A stretch of DNA of 64,000 nt, from the NCBI RefSeq assembly GCF_047501175.1, contig NZ_JBEQWH010000001.1, positions 238,576 through 302,575 on the forward strand, read 5' to 3'. A program made the position numbers and the translations under genes. Below the pieces are notes generated by a model. It searched no databases and was not told the origin of the DNA. It worked only from the letters and a program-made list of their open reading frames with translations. Below, piece after piece: positions 7,074 through 18,479 of the stretch (within the stretch, counting starts at the first letter, position 1; each line of letters starts with the position of its first letter). The stretch is from Methanoprimaticola sp047501175. Its GTDB lineage: Archaea; Thermoplasmatota; Thermoplasmata; Methanomassiliicoccales; Methanomethylophilaceae.

Positions 7074-7810
7074 CGCAGGCCCAGCGCCTTCACCAGCGTC
7101 CTTATGACGCGGTCCGGTGTCGGCGGGCATCCGGGTATCAGTATGTCCGGCTCCAGCGTCGGCGATATCCCGGCACCGCTCACGTCCCCGGAGACGAACG
7201 GCCCTCCGGATATCGCGCACGTGCCCGAGGCTATGACGATCCTCGGCTCCGGCATGGCGCCGTAGGTCCTCTCCGCAGCCTCGGTCATGTTCACGCACAT
7301 CGGGCCGGTCACCAGCAGCGCGTCCGCGTGCCTCGGCGAGGCTACCACCTTCACCCCGAACCTGTGGAGGTCGTAGAACTGGTTGGACATGCACCCGAGG
7401 TCGACCTCGCACGCGTTGCACGACCCGGTGTCCAGCTCCCTCATGGCCACGGAGCGGCCGAACATCCTCCTCACGGATGCGTCCAGCTCCCTCTCCATCG
7501 ACGCGATGTCTGTGTCCGCGGAGACGACCAGCTCCTCGCGGGTCAGCGCGTAGTCGGGCGCCGGGACCTCCGATATGCACCCGTCCGGGCACACCATCGC
7601 GCAGTCCATGCAGAACAGGCACCTCCCGAGGTCAACCGTCCATTTGTCGGTGATGGCGATCGCCTTCGTGGGGCAGTTCCCCGCGCACCTCCCGCATCCC
7701 GAGCATCCGGACGACGCCATCGGCATGAGCTCCCTCTCCCCGATTATGGTCGACGCGGGCTCCGTGTCGCGGTCCCTCGATACCAGGTTGTTGAGACTTC
7801 TGTTGAACAT
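7067..7810 (-). CDS. Fused ferredoxin plus hydrogenase-like small subunit (HyfH-HyfI/NuoI-NuoB type)
   Basis: A 247-residue fusion and the last gene of the six-gene membrane-complex operon. Residues 36-46 (CSGCGRCAGNCP) and 64-74 (CLFCMDCAMVCP) are two complete [4Fe-4S] ferredoxin motifs. From about residue 120 the protein continues as a small-subunit domain with CNAC at 131-134, GPMC at 172 and IPGCPP near 229, the ligands of the proximal [4Fe-4S] cluster. In formate-hydrogenlyase-type complexes these are two proteins (HycF/HycG, HyfH/HyfI). The clusters are intact, so electrons can reach the active-site position, although the partner large subunit lacks Ni-Fe ligands. It lies nine bases downstream of the large-subunit gene. 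Confidence 0.88.
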   Translation of the reverse strand: MFNRSLNNLVSRDRDTEPASTIIGERELMPMASSGCSGCGRCAGNCPTKAIAITDKWTVDLGRCLFCMDCAMVCPDGCISEVPAPDYALTREELVVSADTDIASMERELDASVRRMFGRSVAMRELDTGSCNACEVDLGCMSNQFYDLHRFGVKVVASPRHADALLVTGPMCVNMTEAAERTYGAMPEPRIVIASGTCAISGGPFVSGDVSGAGISPTLEPDILIPGCPPTPDRVIRTLVKALGLRH

Positions 7811-7819
7811 ATGGACACC

Positions 7820-9265
7820 TCACAGGTCGTTCCCGCTGTAGGACAGCCCGAAGCTCTTGTTGATCACCGGGAAGTCCGGGACGACGTTCCCGGGGACGGC
7901 ATGGCACATGCCGAACCAGTTGACGAACGACGGGTCCCTGACGTTGTACCTCCATATCCTCCCGTCGCGGATGGAGACCGAGTGGACGAGCTCCCCTCTG
8001 GGGGCCTCCACCACCGACACGTGGAACCCGTCCTCCACCGACGGCCTGACGCGGGTCTCGCCCGGCTCCATCGACTGTATGCACTGGTGTATCAGGCTGA
8101 GCGACTCGGTCATCTCCCCGAGCCTGACCATCGTCCTCCCGTGGACGTCGCCGCTCGTGTCCGATACCACCGAGAGCCCGAGGTCGCCGTACGTCTCGTA
8201 GGGCAGCTCCTTCCTCACATCGGAGACGATTCCGCTGGCGCGTGCCACCGGTCCGACCGCCCCGATCCCCTCCGCCTTATCCCTGCGGAGGGTCCCGGTG
8301 GTCTCCATGCGGTCCATGAGGCCGGGGCTCTCCATCATCTCCGCCAGGTCCTCTATCTCGAACTTGATGGCTATCAGGAAGTCGTCCAGCTCCTTGAGCC
8401 TCCGGTCGGGTATGTCGCGCCTCACCCCTCCCGGGACGACGCTGTTCATCAGGAGGCGGTGGTTCGTCAGACCCATGTTCATCCTCAGGACCTTCTCCTG
8501 GATCCCGCCGCCGACGGCGGACGGGACGCAGAAGGCCGTGTCCGTGCAGACGCCGGACACCCCGCCGATGTGGTTGTACAGCCGCTCCATCTCCGCGAGG
8601 ATCACCCTGATCAGCCTCGCCCTCTCGGGTATCTCGCAGGACGACTCCATGACCTCGGAGTACGCTATGCAGTTGGCCACGCACGTGTCGCCGGAGATCC
8701 TCTCCACCAGGCGCGAGTCGTCGAAGGAAGCTGGCTTCTCCAGCAGCTTCTCGATCCCCCTGTGGGTGTAGCCCAGGGTGGGGTTGAGCTCGATGACCGG
8801 CTCCCCGGCGACGCTGAACCTGAAGTGTCCCGGCTCGATTATCCCGGCATGCACCGGCCCGACGGGTATCTCGAACACGTCCTCCCCGACGGTGCGGTTC
8901 CTGGGAATCGGGATCCTCGCCTCGTACTCCCTGCTGTAGGGGGTCTTCTGCAGCGGGTACCCGTCCCCGATCCTGCGGTAGACAAGGGGCTCGCGGGGGC
9001 CGTCATCGAAGCGGACGCCGGACATCTCCGACATCAGCCTCTCGAACGGCATCGCGTTCGGGACCACCCCGGATACGGGCACCGCGGACGACCCGAGCAT
9101 GTACGACAGGCGCGTGACGTCCGCGCCCTTCCTGAACAGCATGTTCACGACCCTCGGCTCGCCCTCCTCGGCGAACATGGTCATGAGGCGGTGCCCGTCC
9201 CTGACCAGGCCCGAGCACTGGTTGAGCACCTCGTTCCTTCCCAGCCGGATGTCCGTGAGCGTCAT
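7820..9265 (-). CDS. Hydrogenase large-subunit-like protein lacking Ni-Fe cysteines (HyfG/HycE-like, Ehr type)
   Basis: A 481-residue protein. Residues 1-115 correspond to the NuoC-like 30-kDa domain of HycE/HyfG, followed by the large-subunit domain (PVGPVHAGIIEPGHFRF, then NPTLGYTHRGIEKLLE). In Ni-Fe enzymes the first ligand motif is RxCGxC; here it reads ERISGDTCVANC, with Ser191 and Thr194 at the two Cys positions. The last motif, normally DPCxxC, is replaced by FGLSYSGNDL at the C-terminus, with Ser475 and Gly478. All four Ni-Fe cysteines are therefore missing, as described for energy-converting hydrogenase-related (Ehr) complexes and for complex I NuoD. It probably transfers electrons to something other than protons. 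Start at 9265 overlaps the upstream gene's stop. Confidence 0.88.
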   Translation of the reverse strand: MTLTDIRLGRNEVLNQCSGLVRDGHRLMTMFAEEGEPRVVNMLFRKGADVTRLSYMLGSSAVPVSGVVPNAMPFERLMSEMSGVRFDDGPREPLVYRRIGDGYPLQKTPYSREYEARIPIPRNRTVGEDVFEIPVGPVHAGIIEPGHFRFSVAGEPVIELNPTLGYTHRGIEKLLEKPASFDDSRLVERISGDTCVANCIAYSEVMESSCEIPERARLIRVILAEMERLYNHIGGVSGVCTDTAFCVPSAVGGGIQEKVLRMNMGLTNHRLLMNSVVPGGVRRDIPDRRLKELDDFLIAIKFEIEDLAEMMESPGLMDRMETTGTLRRDKAEGIGAVGPVARASGIVSDVRKELPYETYGDLGLSVVSDTSGDVHGRTMVRLGEMTESLSLIHQCIQSMEPGETRVRPSVEDGFHVSVVEAPRGELVHSVSIRDGRIWRYNVRDPSFVNWFGMCHAVPGNVVPDFPVINKSFGLSYSGNDL

Positions 9266-10725
9266 GCCATCGCCCCCGTCACCGCTCTCACCGCCCCGTC
9301 GATCCATTCGACGGCCCTCTCGGGCATGAACAGTCCGAGGAGCAGGGTGCATCCCAGCAGCACGGCGAGCGGGAGGTACCTGGATGCGCGGGAGTGCCTC
9401 TCGATGTCCCTGCCCGGATCCCCGGACAGCATCGGGTACACGTTCCTGACGAACCCGCCGAACACGATCGCCAGCAGGACCACCATCAGCCCGGTCACCC
9501 ATGCCATGCCGGCGTCCAGCGACCCGAATATGAGCCCGAACTCGCCGACGAACACCGCGAACGGGGGGCATCCGACTATCGCGAGGGTCCCCGCGGCCAT
9601 CATCGCCGACGTGAAGGGGAGGCTCTTCGAAACTCCGCGGATGCTCCTCATCTCGCGCGTCCCGTAGGACTGTATGATGTTCCCAGCGGAGAAGAACAGG
9701 ATGGGCTTGGTCAGCGAATGGGCGACGATCTGGACCATGGCCGCCCCGATGGCGACCGGAGTGCCTATGCCGAAGCCTATCGCAATGAGCCCCATGTTCT
9801 CTATAGACGAGTATGCCAGCATCCTCTTGAGGTCCCTGGCGGACACGATGAAGAAGGCCGCGGCGCCCAGCGAGAGCAGGCCGAACACCAGCATTATGGT
9901 GGACGCGAACCCGGGGTTGACCATCTCGGACACCGCGTAGAACCTGACCACGCCGTACATGGCGCAGTTGAGCAACACCGCGGACAGCAGGCCGCTGACC
10001 GGGCTCGGGGCCTGGCTGTGGGCGTCCGGGAGCCACGAGTGGAGCGGGACGAACCCGACCTTCGTGCCGAACCCGACTATGATCAGCACCATGGCCATCT
10101 TCATCAGGGTCGGGTCGAGCTCGTCGGCGGCGGCCATGAGGGCCGGCCAGTCCAGGGACATCCCCGAGTCTATAGCCCCGACGGTGGACGCGTACACCAG
10201 GGTGAATCCCGCCAGCGCTATGGTTATCCCGACCGAGCAGAGTATTATGTACTTCCAGGCGGCCTCGGTCGACTCCTCGTTGTGGTAGAATCCCACGAGG
10301 AACGTGGAGACCAGGGTGGTGGCGCCTATGCCGAGCCATACGATGGCCATCGAACGGACGGTGAAGGTCAGCATCATCACCGAGATGAAGACGATCATGA
10401 GACAGTAGTAGTGTCCCTGGTCGGTCCCGCTGACCTTCCCCTCTTCCACCTCCAGGCCTATGTACGCCCTGGAGTAGACCGACGCCATCAGGCCGATGAA
10501 CGCCACGAGCATCATGAACACGGCGGACACCTGGTCCATGTAGAACAGGCCCTCGTCGATCACGTTCCCGTCGAGGACCGGCAGGCACAGGACGGCGGAC
10601 ACGGCCAGCAGTGCGGCGGAGCATACGGGCATGACCGTCGCGACCCTCGGGTCCCGCCTCATGCGGATGCAGACCAGGGACGATGCGACCATCGCGACGA
10701 TCATGACGGCCAGGACGGCGTTCAT
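9262..10725 (-). CDS. Antiporter-like membrane subunit (HyfF/NuoN/MrpD family)
   Basis: A 487-residue protein with about 14 hydrophobic segments. Conserved features of the proton-translocating antiporter family include FGTKVGFVPLHSWLPDAHSQ and the following loop, DLKRMLAYSSIENMGLIAIG with the central Lys, and the conserved Glu in WLGIGATTL/NEESTEAAWKY. These subunits carry the ion path of complex I-like enzymes. The start codon at 10725 overlaps the HyfE-like stop as ATGA. It should pump H+ or Na+ in response to electron flow through the Ehr-type module. Confidence 0.88.
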   Translation of the reverse strand: MNAVLAVMIVAMVASSLVCIRMRRDPRVATVMPVCSAALLAVSAVLCLPVLDGNVIDEGLFYMDQVSAVFMMLVAFIGLMASVYSRAYIGLEVEEGKVSGTDQGHYYCLMIVFISVMMLTFTVRSMAIVWLGIGATTLVSTFLVGFYHNEESTEAAWKYIILCSVGITIALAGFTLVYASTVGAIDSGMSLDWPALMAAADELDPTLMKMAMVLIIVGFGTKVGFVPLHSWLPDAHSQAPSPVSGLLSAVLLNCAMYGVVRFYAVSEMVNPGFASTIMLVFGLLSLGAAAFFIVSARDLKRMLAYSSIENMGLIAIGFGIGTPVAIGAAMVQIVAHSLTKPILFFSAGNIIQSYGTREMRSIRGVSKSLPFTSAMMAAGTLAIVGCPPFAVFVGEFGLIFGSLDAGMAWVTGLMVVLLAIVFGGFVRNVYPMLSGDPGRDIERHSRASRYLPLAVLLGCTLLLGLFMPERAVEWIDGAVRAVTGAMA

Positions 10726-11381
10726 TCCCTCAGCCTCCTGAGGAAGGACACGTCGACCGAATTGAACGACTTGTTGATCCTGTCCGCGAATATGCCTATG
10801 ATGATCAGCGCGACCAGGACGTCGAAGAACGCCCCCAGCTCGACGATCAGGGGCATGCCGTGGGAGAGCGCGAGGGCGCTCATGAACAGGCCGTTCTCCA
10901 TCATCAGCAGCCCGACGGTCTCCGTGATCGCCTTGCGTCTGGTGCACATCATCAGCAGGCCTATGAGGATCATCGACACGGACAGCGCGAGACAGTTCCT
11001 CTCCACCGTGTGTATCGATGTGAGCAGGGGCTCGGTGATGTAGTACGATATTATGATCAGCAGTCCGGAGATCAGCAGCGACCCGGGGATCCCGATGGTC
11101 ATCTCCACCTCCCTGTCCACGTGGATCTTGCTCATGATGTAGTTGAGCATCCTCGGCATGAGGATCACCTTGAGGGCCACCGTAAGGAAGCACATGATGT
11201 AGATGTGCGGGGTGTCCGAGGACCAGGCGACGATGAACGCCAGGGCGGCTAGGAACACGGACTGCAGCGAGAACAGGTTTATCAGGGTCTTCATGCGCGT
11301 GCTGGCTATCGCCATCACGGTCGTGAGGAGCATCAGCACGGCGCACAGGTCGATCAGATTTCCGGTGATTGCGGCTTCCAT
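10722..11381 (-). CDS. HyfE-like membrane subunit (NuoK-related)
   Basis: A 219-residue protein of six to seven membrane helices starting MEAAITGNLIDLCAVLMLLT. The ordered layout matches HyfE of hydrogenase-4, whose C-terminal half is NuoK-like (TETVGLLMMENGLFMSALAL contains the conserved membrane Glu). It ends with a hydrophilic tail (ADRINKSFNSVDVSFLRRLR). It is encoded between the HyfC-like and HyfF-like genes and translationally coupled to the latter. It forms part of the ion-translocating membrane arm. Confidence 0.82.
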   Translation of the reverse strand: MEAAITGNLIDLCAVLMLLTTVMAIASTRMKTLINLFSLQSVFLAALAFIVAWSSDTPHIYIMCFLTVALKVILMPRMLNYIMSKIHVDREVEMTIGIPGSLLISGLLIIISYYITEPLLTSIHTVERNCLALSVSMILIGLLMMCTRRKAITETVGLLMMENGLFMSALALSHGMPLIVELGAFFDVLVALIIIGIFADRINKSFNSVDVSFLRRLRE

Positions 11382-11391
11382 ACTTCATCCC

Positions 11392-12333
11392 TCACAGAAT
11401 ATACAGCGATATCAGAGCCAGCAGCGACAGCGTGAAGGACACGGTCAGCAGGTTGGGCGTCTTGAACAGTCTGGACTTGCACATGGTGGACTCCACCAGT
11501 GCCAGCAGGAACGCGACGAGGACCATCTTCAGGGTCATCGTCACCACCGAGACGGCGATGCCGGCGGCCGACAGGTCCGATGCGATCCCCCATGGGAAGA
11601 ACAGGGACCCGAGCATGGCCATGAATATCGTGAGCCTGATCATGGAGGAGAGCTCCATCATCCCGAGACCGCGTCCGGAGTACTCCAGGAGCATGGCCTC
11701 GTGGACCATGGTGAGCTCCAGGTGCGTGGTGGGGTTGTCGAAGGGGATCCTGGCGTTCTCCGCCAGGAGCGTCATCATGAACGATGCGCCTGCGAGTATC
11801 AGCGCAGGACCGACGATTGCCAGTCCCGCCTCGGAGATGGCCGAGGATATGTCCCCCATGTCCGTTCCCGCGCCGGAGATCACGGCCAGGGTGGATATGG
11901 CGAGGAGGAGGGCCGGTTCGATCAGCACGGACATCATCATCTCCCTGCTGCTGCCCATGCCGCCGAACGTGGACCCGCCCTCGAGGCCCCCGAGGACCAT
12001 GGCGAACCTGAACATCGTGAGCAGGTAGACCACGGTTATGAGGTCCCCGAACGGGGCCAGGACCCCGGTGTAGATGAACGGGGTCATCATGGCCAGGACA
12101 ACCATGGACGCCATGCACACATACGGGATGGCACGGAACAGCCAGGAGCAGTTCCTCGAGACCACGGAGTCCTTCCTGAACAGCCTCACGAGGTCGTGGT
12201 AGGGCTGGAATATGCTAGCGCCCACCCTCCTCTGCATGAGGGCCTTGAACTTCGATACGATCCCCGACATGAGCGGGGCGATGGCGATCAGGACGACCGC
12301 CTGCACGAGCTCCAGCACGACCTCCGCGATCAT
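11392..12333 (-). CDS. HyfC/HycD-like membrane subunit (NuoH family)
   Basis: A 313-residue, eight-helix protein starting MIAEVVLELVQAVVLIAIAP. NuoH/HycD-family signatures include KALMQRRVGASIFQPYHDLV, the acidic-loop segment NARIPFDNPTTHLELTMVHE and EYSGRGLGMMELSSMIRL. This subunit links the peripheral electron-transfer module to the antiporter subunits. Its start overlaps the upstream antiporter stop as ATGA; ten bases separate it from the HyfE-like gene. A longer in-frame upstream extension is antiporter sequence read out of frame. Confidence 0.88.
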   Translation of the reverse strand: MIAEVVLELVQAVVLIAIAPLMSGIVSKFKALMQRRVGASIFQPYHDLVRLFRKDSVVSRNCSWLFRAIPYVCMASMVVLAMMTPFIYTGVLAPFGDLITVVYLLTMFRFAMVLGGLEGGSTFGGMGSSREMMMSVLIEPALLLAISTLAVISGAGTDMGDISSAISEAGLAIVGPALILAGASFMMTLLAENARIPFDNPTTHLELTMVHEAMLLEYSGRGLGMMELSSMIRLTIFMAMLGSLFFPWGIASDLSAAGIAVSVVTMTLKMVLVAFLLALVESTMCKSRLFKTPNLLTVSFTLSLLALISLYIL

Positions 12334-14270
12334 AGGAGCCTCACCGCCAGGAGCGCGACGACGAGGGTCGCCAGGATGTATCCCAGGTATGTCTGTATGT
12401 TCCCGGTCTGCAGCCTGGTGACCTGTCTGGAGACGTATGATACGAGCGAGCCGACAGGCTTGTACAGGTAGTTCAGGAACGGCTCGTCGAACCGGGTGTG
12501 GTAGCTGTCGCCCTTCTTCTCCGACACGTCGCGGTACAGAGGGTGGAACACCTTCACGATCGGCTGTGAGAATCCCTCGGACGAGTACTGCATGTTCTCG
12601 TCGAGTGTCCCGCCGCATCCCCAGGTATCGTAGGTCTCCCTGCCCTTCCTGAATATGCGGGTGGCGGCGAACATCACGATCACGCATCCGACGAGCAGGA
12701 TCCCGACGGTCAGAGGCTCCAGGGTCCCGGACATCCCGTCGCGGTAGTCGAACGGGGAGCCTATGAGCTCCGACGCGCCGTCCGCCATCCCGTCCATCAG
12801 GGGGAACGAGAACAGCCCCATCCCTATGCACATGGCTCCCAGGACCGCCAGCGGCAGGAGCGACCCCTTCCTCATAGGCCTGGGGTTCCTGGCACCCTCG
12901 GACCTGGGACGTCCCAGGAATATGAAGGAATACAGTCTTGCGTAGGATGTGGCCACTATCATCCCGCAGACGCCGATCAGGGCGACCAGGAGGGGCATGG
13001 CCACGCGCATGTCGGACGCTATCGCGTCCGTCCCCAGAAGGGACTGGAGCATCAGCCATTCGCTGACGAACCCGTTCATAGGGGGTATCGCCGCAAGGGA
13101 CATGGTCCCGACGAGGGCCACGACGGACAGCGACGGGAGGGCGCATGCGATCCCCCCGAAGCGGTCGATCTTCGACTCGCCGGTGACGTCCTCTATCGAA
13201 TCGACGGTTAGCATCATCAGGGACTTGAACACCGAATGGTTCAGGGTGTGTAGCAGGGCCGCCATGATCACAAGTGCTTGGAGGTCCTCGAGGCCCGATC
13301 CGATGAACACGAGCCCCAGGGACAGGCACATGGTCACCAAGGACATGTTCTCCAGGCTGGAGTACGACAGGATCCTCTTCGGCTCCGTCTGCACGGTGGA
13401 CTTCATCGCACCCCACAGCGCCGTGACGGCCGCCAGGACGCAGATCGCGATGCCGATCCCGGAGGCCCCGTCATCGGGGCCGATCCAGGAGAACACCGAT
13501 TTGAACAGTATGAGCACGGCCGCATTGGAGCAGACCGTGGTGAGGAGCGCGGTGGTGTGAGTGGGGGAATCCGCGTACATGTCGGGTATCCAGGCATGGA
13601 ACGGAACCATCCCGAGCTTCGTGCCGAACCCGATGAACAGAAGGAATATGAGGGTCATGGATGCGCCGGGGCCTATGATGCTCCCGATGCCGCTCCATTC
13701 CCCGATGTCGCCCGTGCCGGTGACGTGCCACATGTACCCGAAGCACGCCATCAGGATGAGGCCGCCGATGTGGGTGATGGCGAAGAACCTCCACCTGGAG
13801 GACTCCCTTTTCGACTCCGCCATCAGGAAAGTCACCATGGACACGATCTCCCATGACACCAGGAGCAGTACGACGGAATCCGCCATCATGCACAGGGCGC
13901 ATGAGACGAACAGCGCGCAGGCCAATGCGCTGTAGGACGGCCTGTACGGATGTCCGGAGTGCGACATGTGGACGATGACCATGAGGAACACGGCGGATGA
14001 CACGGTCACGAATATGGCGGACAGCTCGTCGACGCGGACGGAGTAGTCGCCCAGGTACGATCCCAGCGGGAACGTCGCAGTGAAATCAGGTACTATGGAC
14101 CATACCGGCAGGCAGAGGATCCCAGCGATGCAGGACACGACGCAGAGGATCACGGAGCAGTTCCCGGCTCCTTTCCTCCCGGAGAGTCCCACGGCGATCC
14201 CGGCGATTGCCGGCAGCAACAGGGCGAGCATGTAAACCGTGATTATCGTAGCGTCATCCATGCCCGTCAC
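12330..14270 (-). CDS. Antiporter-like membrane subunit (HyfB/NuoL type)
   Basis: First gene of the operon, 646 residues with about 16 membrane helices. Diagnostic stretches include GFGTKLGMVPFHAWIPDMYA with the loop TTALLTTVCSNAAVLILFKS, KRILSYSSLENMSLVTMCLS and LLVSWEIVSMVTFLM. The C-terminal part after about residue 540 holds the extra helix region seen in HyfB. Translation may start at GTG 14270 or, more conventionally, at ATG 14261. A TATA box (CCTTTAAGG on the coding strand, 14311-14319) sits about 45 bp upstream. The subunit order HyfB-C-E-F-G-HI matches hydrogenase-4. Confidence 0.87.
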   Translation of the reverse strand: MTGMDDATIITVYMLALLLPAIAGIAVGLSGRKGAGNCSVILCVVSCIAGILCLPVWSIVPDFTATFPLGSYLGDYSVRVDELSAIFVTVSSAVFLMVIVHMSHSGHPYRPSYSALACALFVSCALCMMADSVVLLLVSWEIVSMVTFLMAESKRESSRWRFFAITHIGGLILMACFGYMWHVTGTGDIGEWSGIGSIIGPGASMTLIFLLFIGFGTKLGMVPFHAWIPDMYADSPTHTTALLTTVCSNAAVLILFKSVFSWIGPDDGASGIGIAICVLAAVTALWGAMKSTVQTEPKRILSYSSLENMSLVTMCLSLGLVFIGSGLEDLQALVIMAALLHTLNHSVFKSLMMLTVDSIEDVTGESKIDRFGGIACALPSLSVVALVGTMSLAAIPPMNGFVSEWLMLQSLLGTDAIASDMRVAMPLLVALIGVCGMIVATSYARLYSFIFLGRPRSEGARNPRPMRKGSLLPLAVLGAMCIGMGLFSFPLMDGMADGASELIGSPFDYRDGMSGTLEPLTVGILLVGCVIVMFAATRIFRKGRETYDTWGCGGTLDENMQYSSEGFSQPIVKVFHPLYRDVSEKKGDSYHTRFDEPFLNYLYKPVGSLVSYVSRQVTRLQTGNIQTYLGYILATLVVALLAVRLL

Positions 14271-14310
14271 CCGAAGTCCATTCGACGGAAGCCCAGCTAT
14301 TCGGATTGTA

Positions 14311-14319
14311 CCTTAAAGG
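14311..14319 (-). promoter_or_regulatory. TATA box of the Hyf-like operon
   Basis: The coding strand reads CCTTTAAGG about 41-50 bp before the candidate starts at 14270/14261, leaving a short leader of roughly 15-25 nt. Confidence 0.5.
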
Positions 14320-14374
14320 TTTCCGTCAGGGACGGTTCGTACGTCCGCCTATGACCGACGGGATGTGGGAGAAC

Positions 14375-14408
14375 CCCCCGCCGTGCGGGGGAATGGGGCC
14401 GCGGCCCC
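14375..14408 (-). terminator. Double hairpin downstream of aconitase
   Basis: CCCCCGC/GCGGGGG form a 7-bp hairpin at 14375-14381/14385-14391. The 14-bp perfect palindrome GGGGCCGCGGCCCC lies at 14395-14408, directly after the aconitase stop at 14416. The sequence between the acn stop and the Hyf-like promoter holds nothing else. Confidence 0.5.
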
Positions 14409-14415
14409 GTTTGGC

Positions 14416-17049
<2,634 letters not shown>

Positions 17050-17079
17050 GGGTAAATCTCCGCCCTCGGCTAGTCGCAC

Positions 17080-17091
17080 ATTATTATTAAT
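17080..17091 (-). promoter_or_regulatory. TATA-like element of acnA
   Basis: Coding-strand TTAATAATAATG ends about 31 bp before the chosen ATG at 17049, in a stretch far more AT-rich than its surroundings. Confidence 0.4.
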
Positions 17092-17115
17092 GGTGCGCAC
17101 GCGGGCGGGCGGCCG

Positions 17116-17817
17116 TCATGCACCGCGGAAGTAGGGACAGTCGGTGCCCTTGCACTGCGGATTCCTGTTGTGGAAGTCGCAGAGCACAGGCCCCTTCACG
17201 GGTATGTCTATGCCCAGGTTCTCCCTGAAGTACTCCGAGACTACCCTGACGGCGGTGAACGAATCGCGTTTGCAGCACCTCGGTCCGCCGATCTCCCCTA
17301 TCTCCTGGAGGCATCTCCCGGTGAGCTTGATGCACATTCCCCACACGTCCTCGGACAGGGGTGTGGACTTCAGGATTATGCTGCAGGCGGTTCCGCTGCT
17401 CACCGCGGCCCCGCAGCACCCCCAGTTCCCGCATATGGATCCCGGGACGACCGATCCGCGCTTGTGCATCTCCTCGAGGGCGGCGGGCAGGTCTATGTCG
17501 TAACCGGAGTTGCGGCACGCCGCCAGGATCGCCGAACCGACCAGGACGTGGTGCTCCGGGCCGTGCATGTGGACGCTCGGTATCATCATGCACCTCTGCG
17601 CTATGGCGATCGGGTCCGTCTCGGTGGATGCGAGGCATATGTCGCGGATGCTGACCGTGGAACCGGATGAGTGGCACCTGTCGCAGACATAGTGTCCCAT
17701 GGCGCATCTGGCATTGGATTCGAAGGTCTCTCCGCATATGCAGCATCTCATCTCGACGGAATCCCCGTACACTATCGGGGAGTGGCATATCAGGCATCCG
17801 TCCGGCTCTTTGTCCAT
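17116..17817 (-). CDS. Cysteine-rich DUF5714-type protein
   Basis: A 233-residue protein starting MDKEPDGCLICHSPIVYGDS. It has a zinc-ribbon-like N-terminus (CLIC, MRCCICG, YVCDRC) and a C-terminal domain with many scattered cysteines (SICGNWGCCGAAVSSGTACS, then PRCCKRDS) ending QCKGTDCPYF. The pattern matches the uncharacterised DUF5714 family of methanogens and anaerobes, by recollection of the motif only. Metal or Fe-S binding is likely; the reaction is unknown. Start at 17817 is chosen because coding-strand TTATAACC lies about 25 bp upstream. The gene diverges from PAP2. Confidence 0.65.
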   Translation of the reverse strand: MDKEPDGCLICHSPIVYGDSVEMRCCICGETFESNARCAMGHYVCDRCHSSGSTVSIRDICLASTETDPIAIAQRCMMIPSVHMHGPEHHVLVGSAILAACRNSGYDIDLPAALEEMHKRGSVVPGSICGNWGCCGAAVSSGTACSIILKSTPLSEDVWGMCIKLTGRCLQEIGEIGGPRCCKRDSFTAVRVVSEYFRENLGIDIPVKGPVLCDFHNRNPQCKGTDCPYFRGA

Positions 17818-17909
17818 GCCTGACAATCGGCCTGTGCGGTTATAATGGTAGGCGTCGTCCGAGCGACCGTCCGAACCGTTTATAGCAGGGCCGACAATCT
17901 CCTGGCACG

Positions 17910-18479
17910 ATGATCGAGCTGGACATCTTGGACTGGATCCAGGGGGCATCGCCGTTCCTGGACACCCCGATGAAGGCGGTATCCTTCGTCACGACGTATG
18001 CGGCCGTCTGGTTCGTTCTGGCCTTCCTGCTCACGTGCTCGGACCGCTACAGGAAGGCGGGGGTCGCGGTCATAGTCTCCATATTCGTGACCTTCATAGT
18101 CGTGGACGTCGTCATGAAGCCTCTGATCGGCCGCATCAGGCCGTTCGAGATCGTGGATTTCCCCTTGATCGTCGATGCGCCCACATCGTTCTCGTTCCCG
18201 TCCGGACACACGTCCTATGCGTTCGCCGCATCGGTCGCCATATTCATCTACTGGAGGAAGGCGGGCATACTGGCCCTGTGCTTCGCATGTGTCGTGGGAT
18301 TCTCCAGGATGTACCTGTACGTCCATTGGCCCACCGACGTCCTGGCAGGGGCGGTCGTCGGGACCGTGATCGCGATAGCGTGCGTATGGTTCATGTCCCG
18401 CTACATCCCGTATTACAGGGAGCTGCAGGATCCGCGTTTGCATGAGGTCGGAGAGGGACATCGGCGAGGACATTCGTAG
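17910..18479 (+). CDS. PAP2-family membrane phosphatase
   Basis: A 189-residue, five- to six-helix membrane protein. The three PAP2 phosphatase motifs are present: KPLIGRIRP, SFPSGHTSYAFA and SRMYLYVHWPTDVLAG, which hold the catalytic His and Asp. Such enzymes dephosphorylate lipid or isoprenoid phosphates at the membrane. A TATA-like TTTATAGC at 17879-17886 fits a near-leaderless start. It is the only gene here that appears to stop at TAG (18477-18479), and its last 20 residues (RLHEVGEGHRRGHS) do not look like a membrane-protein tail, so the 3' end may be disturbed by the neighbouring broken Fic gene. Confidence 0.88.
   Translation: MIELDILDWIQGASPFLDTPMKAVSFVTTYAAVWFVLAFLLTCSDRYRKAGVAVIVSIFVTFIVVDVVMKPLIGRIRPFEIVDFPLIVDAPTSFSFPSGHTSYAFAASVAIFIYWRKAGILALCFACVVGFSRMYLYVHWPTDVLAGAVVGTVIAIACVWFMSRYIPYYRELQDPRLHEVGEGHRRGHS

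Noticed and set aside
7070..9667. Long plus-strand open frame of over 800 codons
   Set aside because: It is the complement of the Hyf-like genes, with Arg/His/Pro/Gly-rich sequence and no motif; a GC-rich shadow frame.
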